The notes: generated by a model not told the origin, from the sequence alone. A DNA stretch of 64,000 nt from Methylotenera sp. L2L1 (GCF_000744605.1 NZ_JQMG01000001.1:1302001-1366000), one strand, 5' to 3'; positions 17,814 through 27,659 are shown, counted from the stretch's first letter. Numbers and translations are program-made.

Positions 17814-20138
17814 ATGTCACAGCCAAAAGCCGTTATTAAGCCATACCATCATCCTGCCGCCGGTTGGGGTGCATTAAAACAAGTTGCAGCGCAGCTTGCA
17901 TTACAGAAAATTCCTGTGAAGGGTGTCATAACCCTGCTGGCGCAGAACCAACCTGATGGCTTTGATTGCCCGGGCTGTGCATGGCCTGATAAAGAGCACA
18001 CCTCTACTTTTGAGTTTTGTGAAAACGGCGTGAAAGCGGTTGCCGCTGAAGCCACTGCCAAGCGTGTGCCACCTGAGTTCTTTGCGAAACATACTGTCGC
18101 TGAACTAATGGAGTGGAGCGATTTTGACCTGGAAAATGAGGGTCGCTTAACTCACCCTATGCGCTATAACCAGGCAACGGACAAGTATGAAGCGGTTTCC
18201 TGGGATGGTGCATTTGAGCTGATGGCAGCGCATTTAAATGCGTTAGCTGACCCGAATGAGGCTATTTTCTACACGTCTGGTCGCGCCAGCAATGAAGCGG
18301 CTTTTCTTTATCAGCTGTTTGTACGTGAGTTCGGCGCCAATAACTTTCCAGATTGCTCCAATCTCTGCCATGAATCTACCAGCATGGCCTTGCCGCCTAC
18401 TGTGGGCATAGGTAAGGGCTCGGTGACACTGCATGACTTTGAGCATGCTGACACTTTACTGATTTTCGGTCAAAACCCTGCGACCAATCACCCACGTATG
18501 CTGGGTGAGCTACGTGAGGCCGCCAAGCGCGGTGCGCGCATTGTTGCGATTAACCCATTGAAAGAGCGCGGTCTGGAGCGTTTTGCCGACCCGCAAAGCC
18601 CATTCGATATGTTATCTTTCAAGGGTAGCAAGATCAGTGGCTTGTTTATTCAGCCTAAGCTGGGCGGAGACTTAGCACTAATCAAGGGCATGATTAAGTT
18701 CTTGATTCAGTGGGATGATGAAGCGATCAAGCATGGCACTGAGCGTGTCGTAGACTTGGCATTTATTCAGCAGCACACCAATAATTTTGAAGCGATTGCC
18801 CAAGATGCGCGTCAGGAAAGCTGGGATTTGATTCTGGAAGAGTCCGGTGTGCCATTAGCGCAGATTGAAGAAATCGCCCGTATTTATGCGACGGGTGATC
18901 GCGTGATCTCAACTTGGGGTATGGGTCTTACCCAGCATAAGCACGGCGTGGCCACCATCAAGACGCTGGTCAATCTTATGCTGCTGCGTGGCAATATCGG
19001 CAAGGAAGGTGCGGGCTTGTGCCCAGTGCGTGGGCATAGCAATGTGCAAGGTAACCGTACCGTGGGCATTTATGAAAAGATGCCATTAGCATTTCTTGAA
19101 AGCCTGGATCGTGTATTTGATCTCAATGTGCCCAAAGCGCCTGGCTACGATGCGGTGGCTGCCATTCAGGCCATGATTGATGGTAAAGCTAAATTCTTCT
19201 TTGGTTTGGGCGGCAATTTTTCAATTTCTACACCGGATACAGACCGTACATGGCAGGGCATGCGTAATTGCGACCTGACTGCCCATGTCACTACCAAGCT
19301 TAACCGGAGTCATCTGGTGCATGGCAAAGAGGCACTTATTCTGCCATGCTTGGGTCGCACTGAAATCGACACGCAGGAAACTGGCGCACAAGGTGTAACG
19401 GTGGAAGACTCCATGAGTATGGTGCACGTATCCTACGGTATGAATAAGCCAGCGTCACCGCAACTGCTTTCTGAACCTGCCATCGTGGCGCGCTTTGCAC
19501 ATGCCACACTCAAACACAGTAAAACACCGTGGCTGGAATACATTAAGGATTACAGTAAAATCCGCGACGTGATAGAGCAGACCATGCCGGAGGCATTCAA
19601 AGACTACAACCAACGCATCAGGCAGCCTGGTGGTTTCCGTATGCCGGTACCTTCTAGCGAGCGTATTTGGAATACGCCATCAGGCAAGGCTGAGTTCACA
19701 GTGCAGGAGATCCCGTCTCGCTCGCCTATCCACCAGGCACGCGAGCAATATGGCGACCAGCTGTTCGTGCTGATGACTACGCGCTCACACGACCAGTACA
19801 ACACCACGATTTATGGCATGGATGACCGTTATCGCGGCGTGTTTGGTCAGCGCCGCGTTATTTTCATGAATCCGGCAGATATCACACGCATGGGGTTAGT
19901 GGCCGGTGATTGGATTAACCTGACTAGCATTTGGCAGGATGGCATTACGCGTCGAGCGGACAAGTTCTTAGTTGTCTCCTACGACATTCCGCAGGGCTGC
20001 TTGAGTGGTTACTATCCGGAAACCAATAACCTGGTGCCGCTGGAGAGTGTGGCTGATCACTCACGCACGCCAACTTCGAAGTCCATCCCGGTGATTATCG
20101 AGAAAACCACAGCGCCTGAGGTGGCTAATGCTGCTTGA
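17814..20138 (+). CDS. FdhF/YdeP-family molybdo-oxidoreductase
   Basis: Member of the FdhF/YdeP (CbbBc) branch of the DMSO-reductase superfamily, expected to bind molybdenum-bis-MGD in the cytoplasm. The N-terminal CPGCAWPD (C52, C55) is characteristic of the branch, as are LCHESTSMAL near 184-193, IFGQNPATNHPR and the C-terminal molybdopterin-binding domain MTTRSHDQYNTT onward. Length 774 is normal. The four-cysteine Fe-S motif of true formate dehydrogenases is not evident. ATG at 17814. An overlapping small helix-turn-helix gene follows. The natural substrate of the family is not settled. Confidence 0.92.
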   Translation: MSQPKAVIKPYHHPAAGWGALKQVAAQLALQKIPVKGVITLLAQNQPDGFDCPGCAWPDKEHTSTFEFCENGVKAVAAEATAKRVPPEFFAKHTVAELMEWSDFDLENEGRLTHPMRYNQATDKYEAVSWDGAFELMAAHLNALADPNEAIFYTSGRASNEAAFLYQLFVREFGANNFPDCSNLCHESTSMALPPTVGIGKGSVTLHDFEHADTLLIFGQNPATNHPRMLGELREAAKRGARIVAINPLKERGLERFADPQSPFDMLSFKGSKISGLFIQPKLGGDLALIKGMIKFLIQWDDEAIKHGTERVVDLAFIQQHTNNFEAIAQDARQESWDLILEESGVPLAQIEEIARIYATGDRVISTWGMGLTQHKHGVATIKTLVNLMLLRGNIGKEGAGLCPVRGHSNVQGNRTVGIYEKMPLAFLESLDRVFDLNVPKAPGYDAVAAIQAMIDGKAKFFFGLGGNFSISTPDTDRTWQGMRNCDLTAHVTTKLNRSHLVHGKEALILPCLGRTEIDTQETGAQGVTVEDSMSMVHVSYGMNKPASPQLLSEPAIVARFAHATLKHSKTPWLEYIKDYSKIRDVIEQTMPEAFKDYNQRIRQPGGFRMPVPSSERIWNTPSGKAEFTVQEIPSRSPIHQAREQYGDQLFVLMTTRSHDQYNTTIYGMDDRYRGVFGQRRVIFMNPADITRMGLVAGDWINLTSIWQDGITRRADKFLVVSYDIPQGCLSGYYPETNNLVPLESVADHSRTPTSKSIPVIIEKTTAPEVANAA

Positions 20139-20496
20139 GTGTGATTATCATGAAGTGCAGGCGCGGGCGGGCTTTGCTTATGGCTCGCTTGACGCTGTAC
20201 CGCTGGATTCAGTTCAGCTAGGCCCGGTACAATTCGACCCTGTACAGTTAGATCATAGCGCCGTGTTGATGCTGGGCGTGCTGGAATTGCTGCATGCAGA
20301 GCATGAAGCAGGCCGTGCACATGTGTCACTCGCTGTCATCTGCAAGCGTCTGGATATACGCATGAGTACGCTACAACGGTTGATGACTGCATTAAGCGAG
20401 CAAGCGCTGGTGGACGTTTCCACGCAAAAAGAGCGGCTGGTTGCTGCGCTGACGGCTAGCGGTGAAGAGCTGTCTCTCGCATTGCAAGTGGCCTAA
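20128..20496 (+). CDS. Small winged-helix-like protein
   Basis: A 122-residue protein whose ATG lies 11 nt inside the end of the ydeP-type gene, implying translational coupling. Residues 40-115 look like a winged helix-turn-helix: LELLHAEHEAG, VSLAVICKRLDIRMSTLQRLMTALSEQ as the recognition region, then a beta-wing LVDVSTQKERLVAALTASGEE. The first 40 residues contain a short repeat with the pattern xVQLxPVQFDPVQLD. I do not know a named family; it could regulate its own operon or be a partner of the oxidoreductase. Confidence 0.75.
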   Translation: MLLECDYHEVQARAGFAYGSLDAVPLDSVQLGPVQFDPVQLDHSAVLMLGVLELLHAEHEAGRAHVSLAVICKRLDIRMSTLQRLMTALSEQALVDVSTQKERLVAALTASGEELSLALQVA

Positions 20497-20564
20497 GGCT
20501 ACACCAGCAACGAACCTAGAGCGAACCCAAGTAGTCACGCCGGCTGTGCAGGGCTAGGCTGTAG

Positions 20565-20570
20565 TATAAT
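20565..20570 (+). promoter_or_regulatory. Sigma-70 -10 box before the MocR gene
   Basis: A perfect TATAAT lies 36 nt before the ATG of the MocR-type regulator. No good -35 box is visible at the right distance, so activation or an extended element may be needed. Confidence 0.4.
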
Positions 20571-20605
20571 AGCCCGCATCAAGAACTCCCCCAACTTGGC
20601 CACCC

Positions 20606-22057
20606 ATGAAGCTTTATGTCTCGTTTGCCGCTCGCATACGCGCAATGATCGATGAAGGCGTTTTAAAGCCGGCGGACAAGATTTTTTCGGTACGGCAGGC
20701 CAGCCAGAAGTATGGGCTCAGCATTAGCACCATATTGCGCGCTTATCTGCTGCTGGAGCAGGAGGGCGTTATCAGTAGTCACCCACAGTCAGGCTACTAT
20801 GTCACACCACGTAAGCGCCTGCAGCAGCGTCATGCATCCCCATTCGCTAAGGACATAAATCTTTCTGAAGTCGATGCAAGTAAGCTGGTACTCACTACGC
20901 TTAAATCCATCCGCGAATTTGGCACCGTGCCGCTAGGCTCACCATTCCCAGACCCCCAGCTGTTCCCACTCAAGAAAATCCATCAATATGAAAAAGCCCT
21001 GACCGATGATGAGGGAGAGTGGGGCGTGTTGAGCGACCTGCCACCCGGCAACGAAATGCTGCGCCAGCAGATTGCGCGTCGCTATCTAGCCAGCGGCATC
21101 GATGTATCACCGGATGATATTGTCATCACACATGGCGCCACCGAGGCTATCACCCTCTGCCTGCAGGCGGTGGCCAAGGCGGGGGATACCATTGCGCTAG
21201 AATCACCCGGCTATTATGCGCTGGCACATACCGTAGAGCGACTGGGGATGAAGGTCGCTGAAATTCTTACCGATCCTGAATCCGGCATTGATCTGGATGC
21301 GTTGCGGGCTGCGACAGCGGATACGCGTATTGCGGCGGTGATTTTGACTGCCAATTTTCAGAATCCGCTAGGCTTTGTCATGCCCGAGGCAAAAAAGCAG
21401 GCGTTGGTGGAATTTCTTGCTGAGCAGAATATTCCGCTGATTGAGGATGATGTCTATAGTGAGCTGTACTTTAGCAATGAGCCGCCTTTGCCTGCCAAGG
21501 CTTATGACCGCTCCGGCATGGTGCTGCATTGCTCGTCGTTTTCCAAGTCACTGGCACCTGGCTACCGCGTGGGTTGGACCAGTGCAGGACGCTATCGCCA
21601 AGAGGTGGAGCGACTCATGTTTCTTAACAGTCTATCGCTGACCTCGGCGCCGCAGATTGCGATTGCTAAGTTTATGCAGCGGGACAGCTTTGAGCAGCAT
21701 CTCAAGCAGCTGCGGCATACCTTACGTTCAAATTATGTGCTGATCCGCAATGTGATAGAGCAAAGTTTTCCTATCGGCACACAGCTTTCTGTCCCCAAGG
21801 GTGGCTATGTGGTCTGGGTAAAGCTCCCACCGGCGATAGATGCACTCAAGCTTTATCGTACTGCGATTGACAACGGTATCACCGTAGCGCCTGGTAGCAT
21901 TTTTTCGCGCAAGAAAGACCTCACCCACTATATACGCCTCAATTTTAGCCACCTGTGGACGCTCGCCATTGAGCAGGCCGTGCGTGATGTGGGCGCCCTT
22001 GCCTGCGAGATGCTGGCATCAGTCAGTCCAAGCCAAGATAACGACACCAGCGTTTAG
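20606..22057 (+). CDS. MocR/PdxR-type PLP-dependent regulator
   Basis: Fusion of an N-terminal GntR winged helix-turn-helix (residues 1-75; KIFSVRQASQKYGLSISTI, then SGYYV) to a fold-type I aminotransferase domain (about 100-475). PLP-binding features are the aspartate in LIEDDVYSELYF near 281 and the Schiff-base lysine K314 in CSSFSKSLAPG. Length 483 is normal for MocR proteins, most of which act as transcription factors rather than aminotransferases. It might control the Tas-like gene downstream or act at a distance. Confidence 0.92.
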   Translation: MKLYVSFAARIRAMIDEGVLKPADKIFSVRQASQKYGLSISTILRAYLLLEQEGVISSHPQSGYYVTPRKRLQQRHASPFAKDINLSEVDASKLVLTTLKSIREFGTVPLGSPFPDPQLFPLKKIHQYEKALTDDEGEWGVLSDLPPGNEMLRQQIARRYLASGIDVSPDDIVITHGATEAITLCLQAVAKAGDTIALESPGYYALAHTVERLGMKVAEILTDPESGIDLDALRAATADTRIAAVILTANFQNPLGFVMPEAKKQALVEFLAEQNIPLIEDDVYSELYFSNEPPLPAKAYDRSGMVLHCSSFSKSLAPGYRVGWTSAGRYRQEVERLMFLNSLSLTSAPQIAIAKFMQRDSFEQHLKQLRHTLRSNYVLIRNVIEQSFPIGTQLSVPKGGYVVWVKLPPAIDALKLYRTAIDNGITVAPGSIFSRKKDLTHYIRLNFSHLWTLAIEQAVRDVGALACEMLASVSPSQDNDTSV

Positions 22058-22095
22058 CAAAAGACATTTAGTATGCTTAAACTTAAAATATTGAC

Positions 22096-22118
22096 TAAAT
22101 TTAGTATTGCTAAATTTA
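22096..22118. promoter_or_regulatory. Inverted repeat overlapping the tas promoter region
   Basis: TAAATTTAG (22096-22104) and CTAAATTTA (22110-22118) form a perfect 9-bp inverted repeat with a 5-nt spacer. It begins at the last base of a TTGACT -35-like hexamer (22091-22096) and lies 32 nt before the Tas-type ATG. The layout fits a repressor operator; the neighbouring MocR regulator is the obvious candidate, by inference. Confidence 0.5.
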
Positions 22119-22149
22119 CGACGACAGCAATTAACATCAGGATCAAAGT

Positions 22150-23220
22150 ATGCAATACACCAAGCTTGCCCACACCGATTTAAAAGTTTCTAAAGTGTGC
22201 TTAGGCACCATGACCTATGGCGACCAGAACACAGAGGCCGAGGCACATGCGCAACTGGATTATGCTGTGGCGCGCGGCATTAACTTTATAGATACCGCTG
22301 AAATGTACCCAGTGCCGCCTAAGGCTGAAACCTACACGCGTACCGAAATCATGGTAGGTACCTGGCTAAAAAAACAGCCGCGTGACCAGATTATTTTAGG
22401 CGGTAAAGTTTCTGGGCCACGCCGTGGCTTGGATTGGATACGTGGCGGGCCGCCATCGCTAGACCGTGCCAATATTCGTGCTGCGATTGAGGGCTCCTTA
22501 CAGCGCTTGCAGACTGATTATATCGATTTATACCAATTGCATTGGCCAGAGCGCAATGTGCCGATGTTTGGGCAGTATCAGTTTGACCCTGCGGGTGAGT
22601 TTGAATCTGGTGTTTACAAGCAAGGTGAACAAAAAGCATGGGTGTCGATACAAAACCAGTTGGAAACACTAGCTGAGTTAGTGCAAGAGGGCAAAATACG
22701 TTATGTTGGTTTATCGAACGAGCAACCGTGGGGTGTAATGGAGTTTGTGCGTATCGCTAAAGCTTACAATCTGCCGCACGTTGCCAGTGTGCAAAACTGC
22801 TATAACCTGATTAATCGGGGCATGGAGTTTGGCATGAGCGAAGTCTTGTATCGAGAGAATGTAGGTTTGCTTGCGTATTCACCGCTGGCGTTTGGGCACC
22901 TGACTGCAAAATACATTGATAACCCGGAAGCAAAAGGGCGTGTCACCATGTTTTTAGGCTACGCTCAGCGCTATAAAAAGCCGGGTGTTGTGCCAGCCAG
23001 CGCTGCGTATGCCAAGCTGGCAAGAGCACATGGGTTGACGCCTACACAATTGGCGTTGAGCTTTGTGTACCACCGCTGGTTTGTGAGCAGCACCATTATT
23101 GGCGCCACCACGATGCAGCAATTAAAAGAGAATATTGATGCGTGGGATACCAAGTTATCACCAGAGGTGCTGCAAGAGATTGAGCATTTGCATTTAACCA
23201 TGATGAACCCTGCACCTTAA
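22150..23220 (+). CDS. tas: Aldo/keto reductase, Tas family
   Basis: NADP(H)-dependent aldo-keto reductase of the Tas type (E. coli Tas, 346 residues). The catalytic tetrad is visible: D48 and Y53 in FIDTAEMYP, K86 in ILGGKVSGP and H131 in LYQLHWPER. The family insertion after the catalytic histidine (NVPMFGQYQFDP) is present. Length 356. ATG at 22150 follows AGGATCAAAGT. A palindromic operator candidate lies just upstream and a MocR regulator precedes it on the same strand. Confidence 0.93.
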   Translation: MQYTKLAHTDLKVSKVCLGTMTYGDQNTEAEAHAQLDYAVARGINFIDTAEMYPVPPKAETYTRTEIMVGTWLKKQPRDQIILGGKVSGPRRGLDWIRGGPPSLDRANIRAAIEGSLQRLQTDYIDLYQLHWPERNVPMFGQYQFDPAGEFESGVYKQGEQKAWVSIQNQLETLAELVQEGKIRYVGLSNEQPWGVMEFVRIAKAYNLPHVASVQNCYNLINRGMEFGMSEVLYRENVGLLAYSPLAFGHLTAKYIDNPEAKGRVTMFLGYAQRYKKPGVVPASAAYAKLARAHGLTPTQLALSFVYHRWFVSSTIIGATTMQQLKENIDAWDTKLSPEVLQEIEHLHLTMMNPAP

Positions 23221-23292
23221 CGATTGGACAAATCTACATTCATAGCTGATTAGAATAGCTTGGTGGAAATAGATATTTCACTAAGCTACTAT

Positions 23293-23322
23293 CCGTCATT
23301 CCCGCCTACGCGGGAATGACGG
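23293..23322. repeat. REP-type palindrome
   Basis: CCGTCATTCCCGC (23293-23305) pairs perfectly with GCGGGAATGACGG (23310-23322) around a CTAC loop. GTCATTCCCGC/GCGGGAATGAC hairpins are a widespread dispersed extragenic palindrome of proteobacteria. It may also work as a terminator hairpin for the Tas-type gene. Confidence 0.8.
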
Positions 23323-23467
23323 GGTGAGGATTGAGAATTTGGAGAGAAGTGCTGTAATTTGGATTTTTTAAAGATTAATTAATAACCATACTTAAGATAT
23401 TGTCTTTCACTTGAGGCATCTACTGAATTACAATTCTAGTATTGTTTAATCGTTTAGAAAGTTCTAT

Positions 23468-23809
23468 ATGTCTCAGCTCCCACCATGCCCACAATGCCAA
23501 TCTGAATATACGTATGAAGATGGCGATAGATACGTTTGCCCAGAGTGTGCGCATGAGTGGCTGATAGATGGCGGTGCAGAAAATGCGGATGAAGTGCGTG
23601 TGATTAAAGATTCAAACGGTAATGTGCTTCAAGATGGCGACACGATTACTGTGATTAAAGACCTGAAAGTCAAAGGTTCTTCATTAGTGGTGAAAGTAGG
23701 CACCAAGGTTAAAAACATTCGTTTGGTAGAGGGTGATCACGACATTGACTGCAAAATCGATGGTATTGGCGCAATGAAGCTAAAGTCAGAGTTTGTAAAG
23801 AAAGCGTAA
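23468..23809 (+). CDS. yjdM: Zinc-ribbon protein YjdM (PhnA family)
   Basis: Small protein with an N-terminal zinc ribbon (C7, C10, C24, C27: PPCPQC and YVCPEC) and a C-terminal SH3-like beta barrel ([25 protein letters not shown], then [22 protein letters not shown]). This is the YjdM/PhnA family; despite the old name it does not by itself show phosphonate use. Length 113 equals the family norm. ATG at 23468. Single gene. Confidence 0.95.
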   Translation: MSQLPPCPQCQSEYTYEDGDRYVCPECAHEWLIDGGAENADEVRVIKDSNGNVLQDGDTITVIKDLKVKGSSLVVKVGTKVKNIRLVEGDHDIDCKIDGIGAMKLKSEFVKKA

Positions 23810-23999
23810 TATAAAAAAGTTAGTATAAAAAGTTTGGTATTTTTAACCGTACAGCACCGTCCCTCCTTAAGCTAGTGTAGAGTAGGGGGTGACGCACCAA
23901 GTGTGGGTTTTGTTCATACCCGAACGAGCACTTCAATTAAAAAGCATTAGTCTGTATATTGTGGAGCATAGATTAGTCACAACTTAAGTATGATAGTTA

Positions 24000-25628
24000 A
24001 TGATGCCATGGTTTAGTCCACAACAATTACGCACAGGTTTTGCTTGCCTAGCCGCTTATGTAGGCGTGTTATGCATTCTTTTTGTGCTCGTGATTGCACC
24101 AGTGCATGCAAGCCCTAATCTGACTCCCCATTTGATTGAGGGGCATTGGTATGCGTCTAATCAACTTGCTTCACCTATTAAAGCCTTGCCCTTAACTGGC
24201 GGTGATTTTGTCTTCAAAGGGACATTGCAAGTTGCCCAAGCCGGTGACTATGTGATTGATTTCAAGAACACCAGTACGTTTGCTATGTTTAAACATACGG
24301 TGCTGGATAGTCGCAACGTAGTGGTTGCTGAGTTGGAAGGTGGTATCAGCAACACAGAAAGCAACCCTTTTACGTTAAGGCATGCACGGCTTTTGTATTT
24401 GGAGGCCGGGACGTATAGCTTAGTCACTACACTTAAAACTCCTTACCTGATTGCACAGCCTCAACCGTATTTAGACACTAAGGCACATTACCAGCAGGCG
24501 ATTAAGCTTGGTAATTTTATCGCACTGCTTTGCCTTGGTGTGCTGATGGGGTTGATGGCGTATTACATTGTGCTGGGTTTAATTCGAGCGCAAATGGTGC
24601 ATGGCATGTATGCGCTGTTTGTTTTGGGCAACTTATTCTTGCAGGGAACATCGTTATTGGTGTTTTCTGATACGTTTGGCATCCATTGGTTTTATTTGAG
24701 CGCACTACCTATTTTATTTTCAAATATCGCTTATGTTTTCTTTGTTAAAGGTTTGCTGAATATACGTCAGCAATCCAACCCGAAGTTATATCGCTGGATT
24801 CAATATGCAGTGGTGATACTGGTGCTATTTGCTGTGTGGGGTATTTATTCGCCAAACTGGATGATGGAGATGGCGCGTTATGGCGTTGGTATTTTTCTCT
24901 GTCTTGGCTTGGCATGTAGTATTTACCTCAGCAGTAAAAAGAACATGACAGCGCGTTATTACTTGATAGCGATTCTGACCTTTTTTGTTTTAGGTGGCGT
25001 AACGATTACGGCGCAAAACTTTACTGGTTATACGTTGTATGTTGAGCATTTGGGCTTGGTTGCGGTAACGGTAGAAGCGCTGTTGCTGTCGTTTGTGCTG
25101 AGCTACCAATTTAGTGAGTTATTTAGAGAAAAAGAGCAGGTGTTGGCAGCGCTGGGCATTAGTGAAGCGCAAATTAAAATAGATACGTTAACAGGCTTGC
25201 CCAATCGAGTTGCATTAGAGGCCGCTATTCAGATACTGCCTGAAAGCGGCAGTATCACCATATTAGATCTAGACCGCCTCAAATACTATAACGATAAATT
25301 TGGGCATGTTTACGGTGACAAGTTACTGTGCGACTTCAGCCGTTTTTTACAGGGAAAATTAGGTGACATGGGGATGCTGCATCGTTTAGGTGGCGATGAG
25401 TTTGCAATTACTGCAGATCATGCGGATGAAGCTGTGATACAAAGAGTGCTGGATGAAACCATCACACATTTGCAAGCTAATGGTTTTGAGTTGGTGGGGG
25501 TGAGTGCAGGTACGGCGTTTATCTATGAAGAACCAGATAACTGCAGTGTGGTGATGCATATGGCTGACCTGCGCATGTATGAGAACAAGCGCGCCCATAA
25601 ACGCGCCCAAAACGAACAGTTCTACTAG
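24000..25628 (+). CDS. Membrane diguanylate cyclase with 7TM-DISM sensor
   Basis: Makes cyclic di-GMP from two GTP. After an N-terminal signal or anchor segment there is a periplasmic 7TMR-DISMED2-like beta-sandwich (about 40-160), then seven transmembrane helices (about 175-380), a short coiled linker and a GGDEF domain (about 395-535) with GGDEF at 464-468. The product-inhibition RxxD site is absent at the expected position (the sequence there is KLGDMGML), so feedback inhibition may be missing. Start ATG at 24000; ATG at 24003 is equally possible. It overlaps the convergent rlhA stop by four bases. Confidence 0.9.
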   Translation: MMPWFSPQQLRTGFACLAAYVGVLCILFVLVIAPVHASPNLTPHLIEGHWYASNQLASPIKALPLTGGDFVFKGTLQVAQAGDYVIDFKNTSTFAMFKHTVLDSRNVVVAELEGGISNTESNPFTLRHARLLYLEAGTYSLVTTLKTPYLIAQPQPYLDTKAHYQQAIKLGNFIALLCLGVLMGLMAYYIVLGLIRAQMVHGMYALFVLGNLFLQGTSLLVFSDTFGIHWFYLSALPILFSNIAYVFFVKGLLNIRQQSNPKLYRWIQYAVVILVLFAVWGIYSPNWMMEMARYGVGIFLCLGLACSIYLSSKKNMTARYYLIAILTFFVLGGVTITAQNFTGYTLYVEHLGLVAVTVEALLLSFVLSYQFSELFREKEQVLAALGISEAQIKIDTLTGLPNRVALEAAIQILPESGSITILDLDRLKYYNDKFGHVYGDKLLCDFSRFLQGKLGDMGMLHRLGGDEFAITADHADEAVIQRVLDETITHLQANGFELVGVSAGTAFIYEEPDNCSVVMHMADLRMYENKRAHKRAQNEQFY

Positions 25629-27544
25629 CGGAATGCTTTAGGGAAAAAGCTCACTGGTTGTGGCTCTGGAATTTGCAAAATGTTTTTCCGAATTTTACCC
25701 ATCACATGCATCTCGCATGGCTTGCAATCAAACTTCAGTGTGTAGCGGTCGTTACCGTTAATCAGTGTCATCGGTTCTGCGGTGACTGTACCTTGCACGC
25801 CAATCACACCTTTAGCCTCTTTCGGGCATAGGCCATGGCTAAAACGCAGGCAGTGCTTGGTAATCATCAGTGGTACTTCGTCCAGTTCTTTGTTGGCTTC
25901 ATACGCCGCTGCAATCATTTTTACGCCATGTTTTTCATAGAACTGACGTGCTTTTTTGTTGTACACATTGGCAAGGTAGCTGAGTGTATCTTCGGGGAAA
26001 ATTGCCGGCGGTTGCGCTGCCTCGCGGCGTGGCGGGCGTTGGTAGCCAAAGTCACGGGTTTGCTGCAATTGCTCAATGGCATCACGGCGTAAGTTGTTAA
26101 TAATCGAGGCGGGGATAAACCATGTTTGTGTGGTGCTGACTTCAATCCCATGCGTGCTGAAATCAGTACCACCCAGTTTACTCAAGTTCTCACGCAGGCT
26201 AGTTTCCGCTTTTTCCAGATTCTGTGCGCTTTGCTTTTCTGCCTCGCAGGTGGCGGTGGCGCTAAAGCCGTTTTCATCGGTAACGGTTAAGGCAAAACCA
26301 TTCGCGGTTTCGTAAAAATTCATATCAACCACAATTTTGCGCTGCGCGGAGTCTTTCTCCAGCAGACGCATAAAAGCGTGGTCGCGGTTGCGGTAAATGG
26401 TCATGTTGCGCGTTATACCCGTTGGCATTTCGTTCGGGTACAGGCGCTTGCCTTCTACCGTATTGACGCGTAAGCCTACCAGTTCTTTATGTACATCAAA
26501 GAAGCATACGCCGTCGCCGTTATGTAGCTCGATACTGGTTTCCACCTCAAAGTAATTGTTACCCACTTTGGTGACTTTACCCAATGCTTCACCTGAGAAC
26601 TTAGGCGTATCAAACGCGCCAATGTCTGCTTGGCGGCCGTTTACAAAGTAATCGGTTGCGCTACGGTTAAAGGTTTTTTCCGGCTGTGGCGTGAAGGTGT
26701 AAGTTGCGTGGCCAGAGGATGACTTTGCCAGTTCTGGCATATCGTTTAGGATTTCATCAATCAACTCACGATAATGCGCGGTAGCATTTTTTACATACGG
26801 CAAGTCTTTGTAACGGCCTTCAATTTTAAAGGAGCTGACGCCAGCCTGAATCAAGGCGCGTAAGTTAGCACTTTGGTCATTATCTTTCATGGATAAAAAG
26901 TGTTTATCCTTACCGATGATGCGGCCTTTTTGGTCTTCTAGTGTAAAGGGCAGGCGGCACTCCTGTGAGCACTCACCGCGATTGGCGCTACGGCCGGTGT
27001 GGGCATGGCTGATAAAGCACTGACCGCTAAACGCTACGCAGAGTGCGCCATGAATAAAAAACTCTAAATTGCATGAAGTGGCGTCAGCAATCTGCTTGAT
27101 TCTTTTCAAGTCCAGCTCGCGCGCTAATACGATTTGTGAGAAACCAACCTGGTCTAAAAACACCGCTTTTTCAACGGTGCGGATATCGGTCTGTGTGCTG
27201 GCATGTAGCTGTATCGGCGGTAAATCCATTTCCAGCAGGCCCATATCTTGCACGATAAGTGCGTCTACTTCAGCATCGTAAAGTTGGTGCACTAGCTCAC
27301 GTGCGCCTTCCAGTTCGTTATCATGGAAAATGGTGTTAAGGGCTACGTACACCTCTGCGTGGTAGCGATGGGCGTGTTTCACCAAGCGTGTAATGTCGGC
27401 AATGGTGTTAGGCGCTTTTGCGCGCGCACCAAAGGCTGGCCCGCCGATATACACCGCATCTGCGCCATGATTGATGGCTTCAATGCCGAAATCAGCATTT
27501 TTTGCAGGGGCGAGTAGTTCTAGATGGCGGCGAGTTTTTTGCAT
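25625..27544 (-). CDS. rlhA: 23S rRNA 5-hydroxycytidine C2501 synthase RlhA
   Basis: U32-family protein of the long RlhA (YdcP) type, which hydroxylates C2501 of 23S rRNA; the shorter TrhP/YegQ acts on tRNA. Diagnostic sequences are LELLAPAKNADFG, GADAVYIGGPAFGAR, HASTQTDIRT and four cysteines C169, C176, C192, C196 (GALCVAFSGQC, RGECSQEC) that likely bind an Fe-S cluster. The C-terminal domain with ITKHCLRFSHGLCPK and KFDCKPCEMHV is present. Length 639 fits E. coli RlhA (653). ATG at 27544 is chosen; the frame extends upstream to 27661 into the bioA promoter. Divergent from bioA. Confidence 0.93.
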   Translation of the reverse strand: MQKTRRHLELLAPAKNADFGIEAINHGADAVYIGGPAFGARAKAPNTIADITRLVKHAHRYHAEVYVALNTIFHDNELEGARELVHQLYDAEVDALIVQDMGLLEMDLPPIQLHASTQTDIRTVEKAVFLDQVGFSQIVLARELDLKRIKQIADATSCNLEFFIHGALCVAFSGQCFISHAHTGRSANRGECSQECRLPFTLEDQKGRIIGKDKHFLSMKDNDQSANLRALIQAGVSSFKIEGRYKDLPYVKNATAHYRELIDEILNDMPELAKSSSGHATYTFTPQPEKTFNRSATDYFVNGRQADIGAFDTPKFSGEALGKVTKVGNNYFEVETSIELHNGDGVCFFDVHKELVGLRVNTVEGKRLYPNEMPTGITRNMTIYRNRDHAFMRLLEKDSAQRKIVVDMNFYETANGFALTVTDENGFSATATCEAEKQSAQNLEKAETSLRENLSKLGGTDFSTHGIEVSTTQTWFIPASIINNLRRDAIEQLQQTRDFGYQRPPRREAAQPPAIFPEDTLSYLANVYNKKARQFYEKHGVKMIAAAYEANKELDEVPLMITKHCLRFSHGLCPKEAKGVIGVQGTVTAEPMTLINGNDRYTLKFDCKPCEMHVMGKIRKNILQIPEPQPVSFFPKAFR

Positions 27545-27659
27545 GGTACTTAATTTGCTTAGGTGATCAAGGTTGAATTTTAGACTAAACAACAGCTTAT
27601 GACGACATTTGATTTTTGATCTGGTGAAAAACCTCGCACAATTATCGTACAATTCAGCC

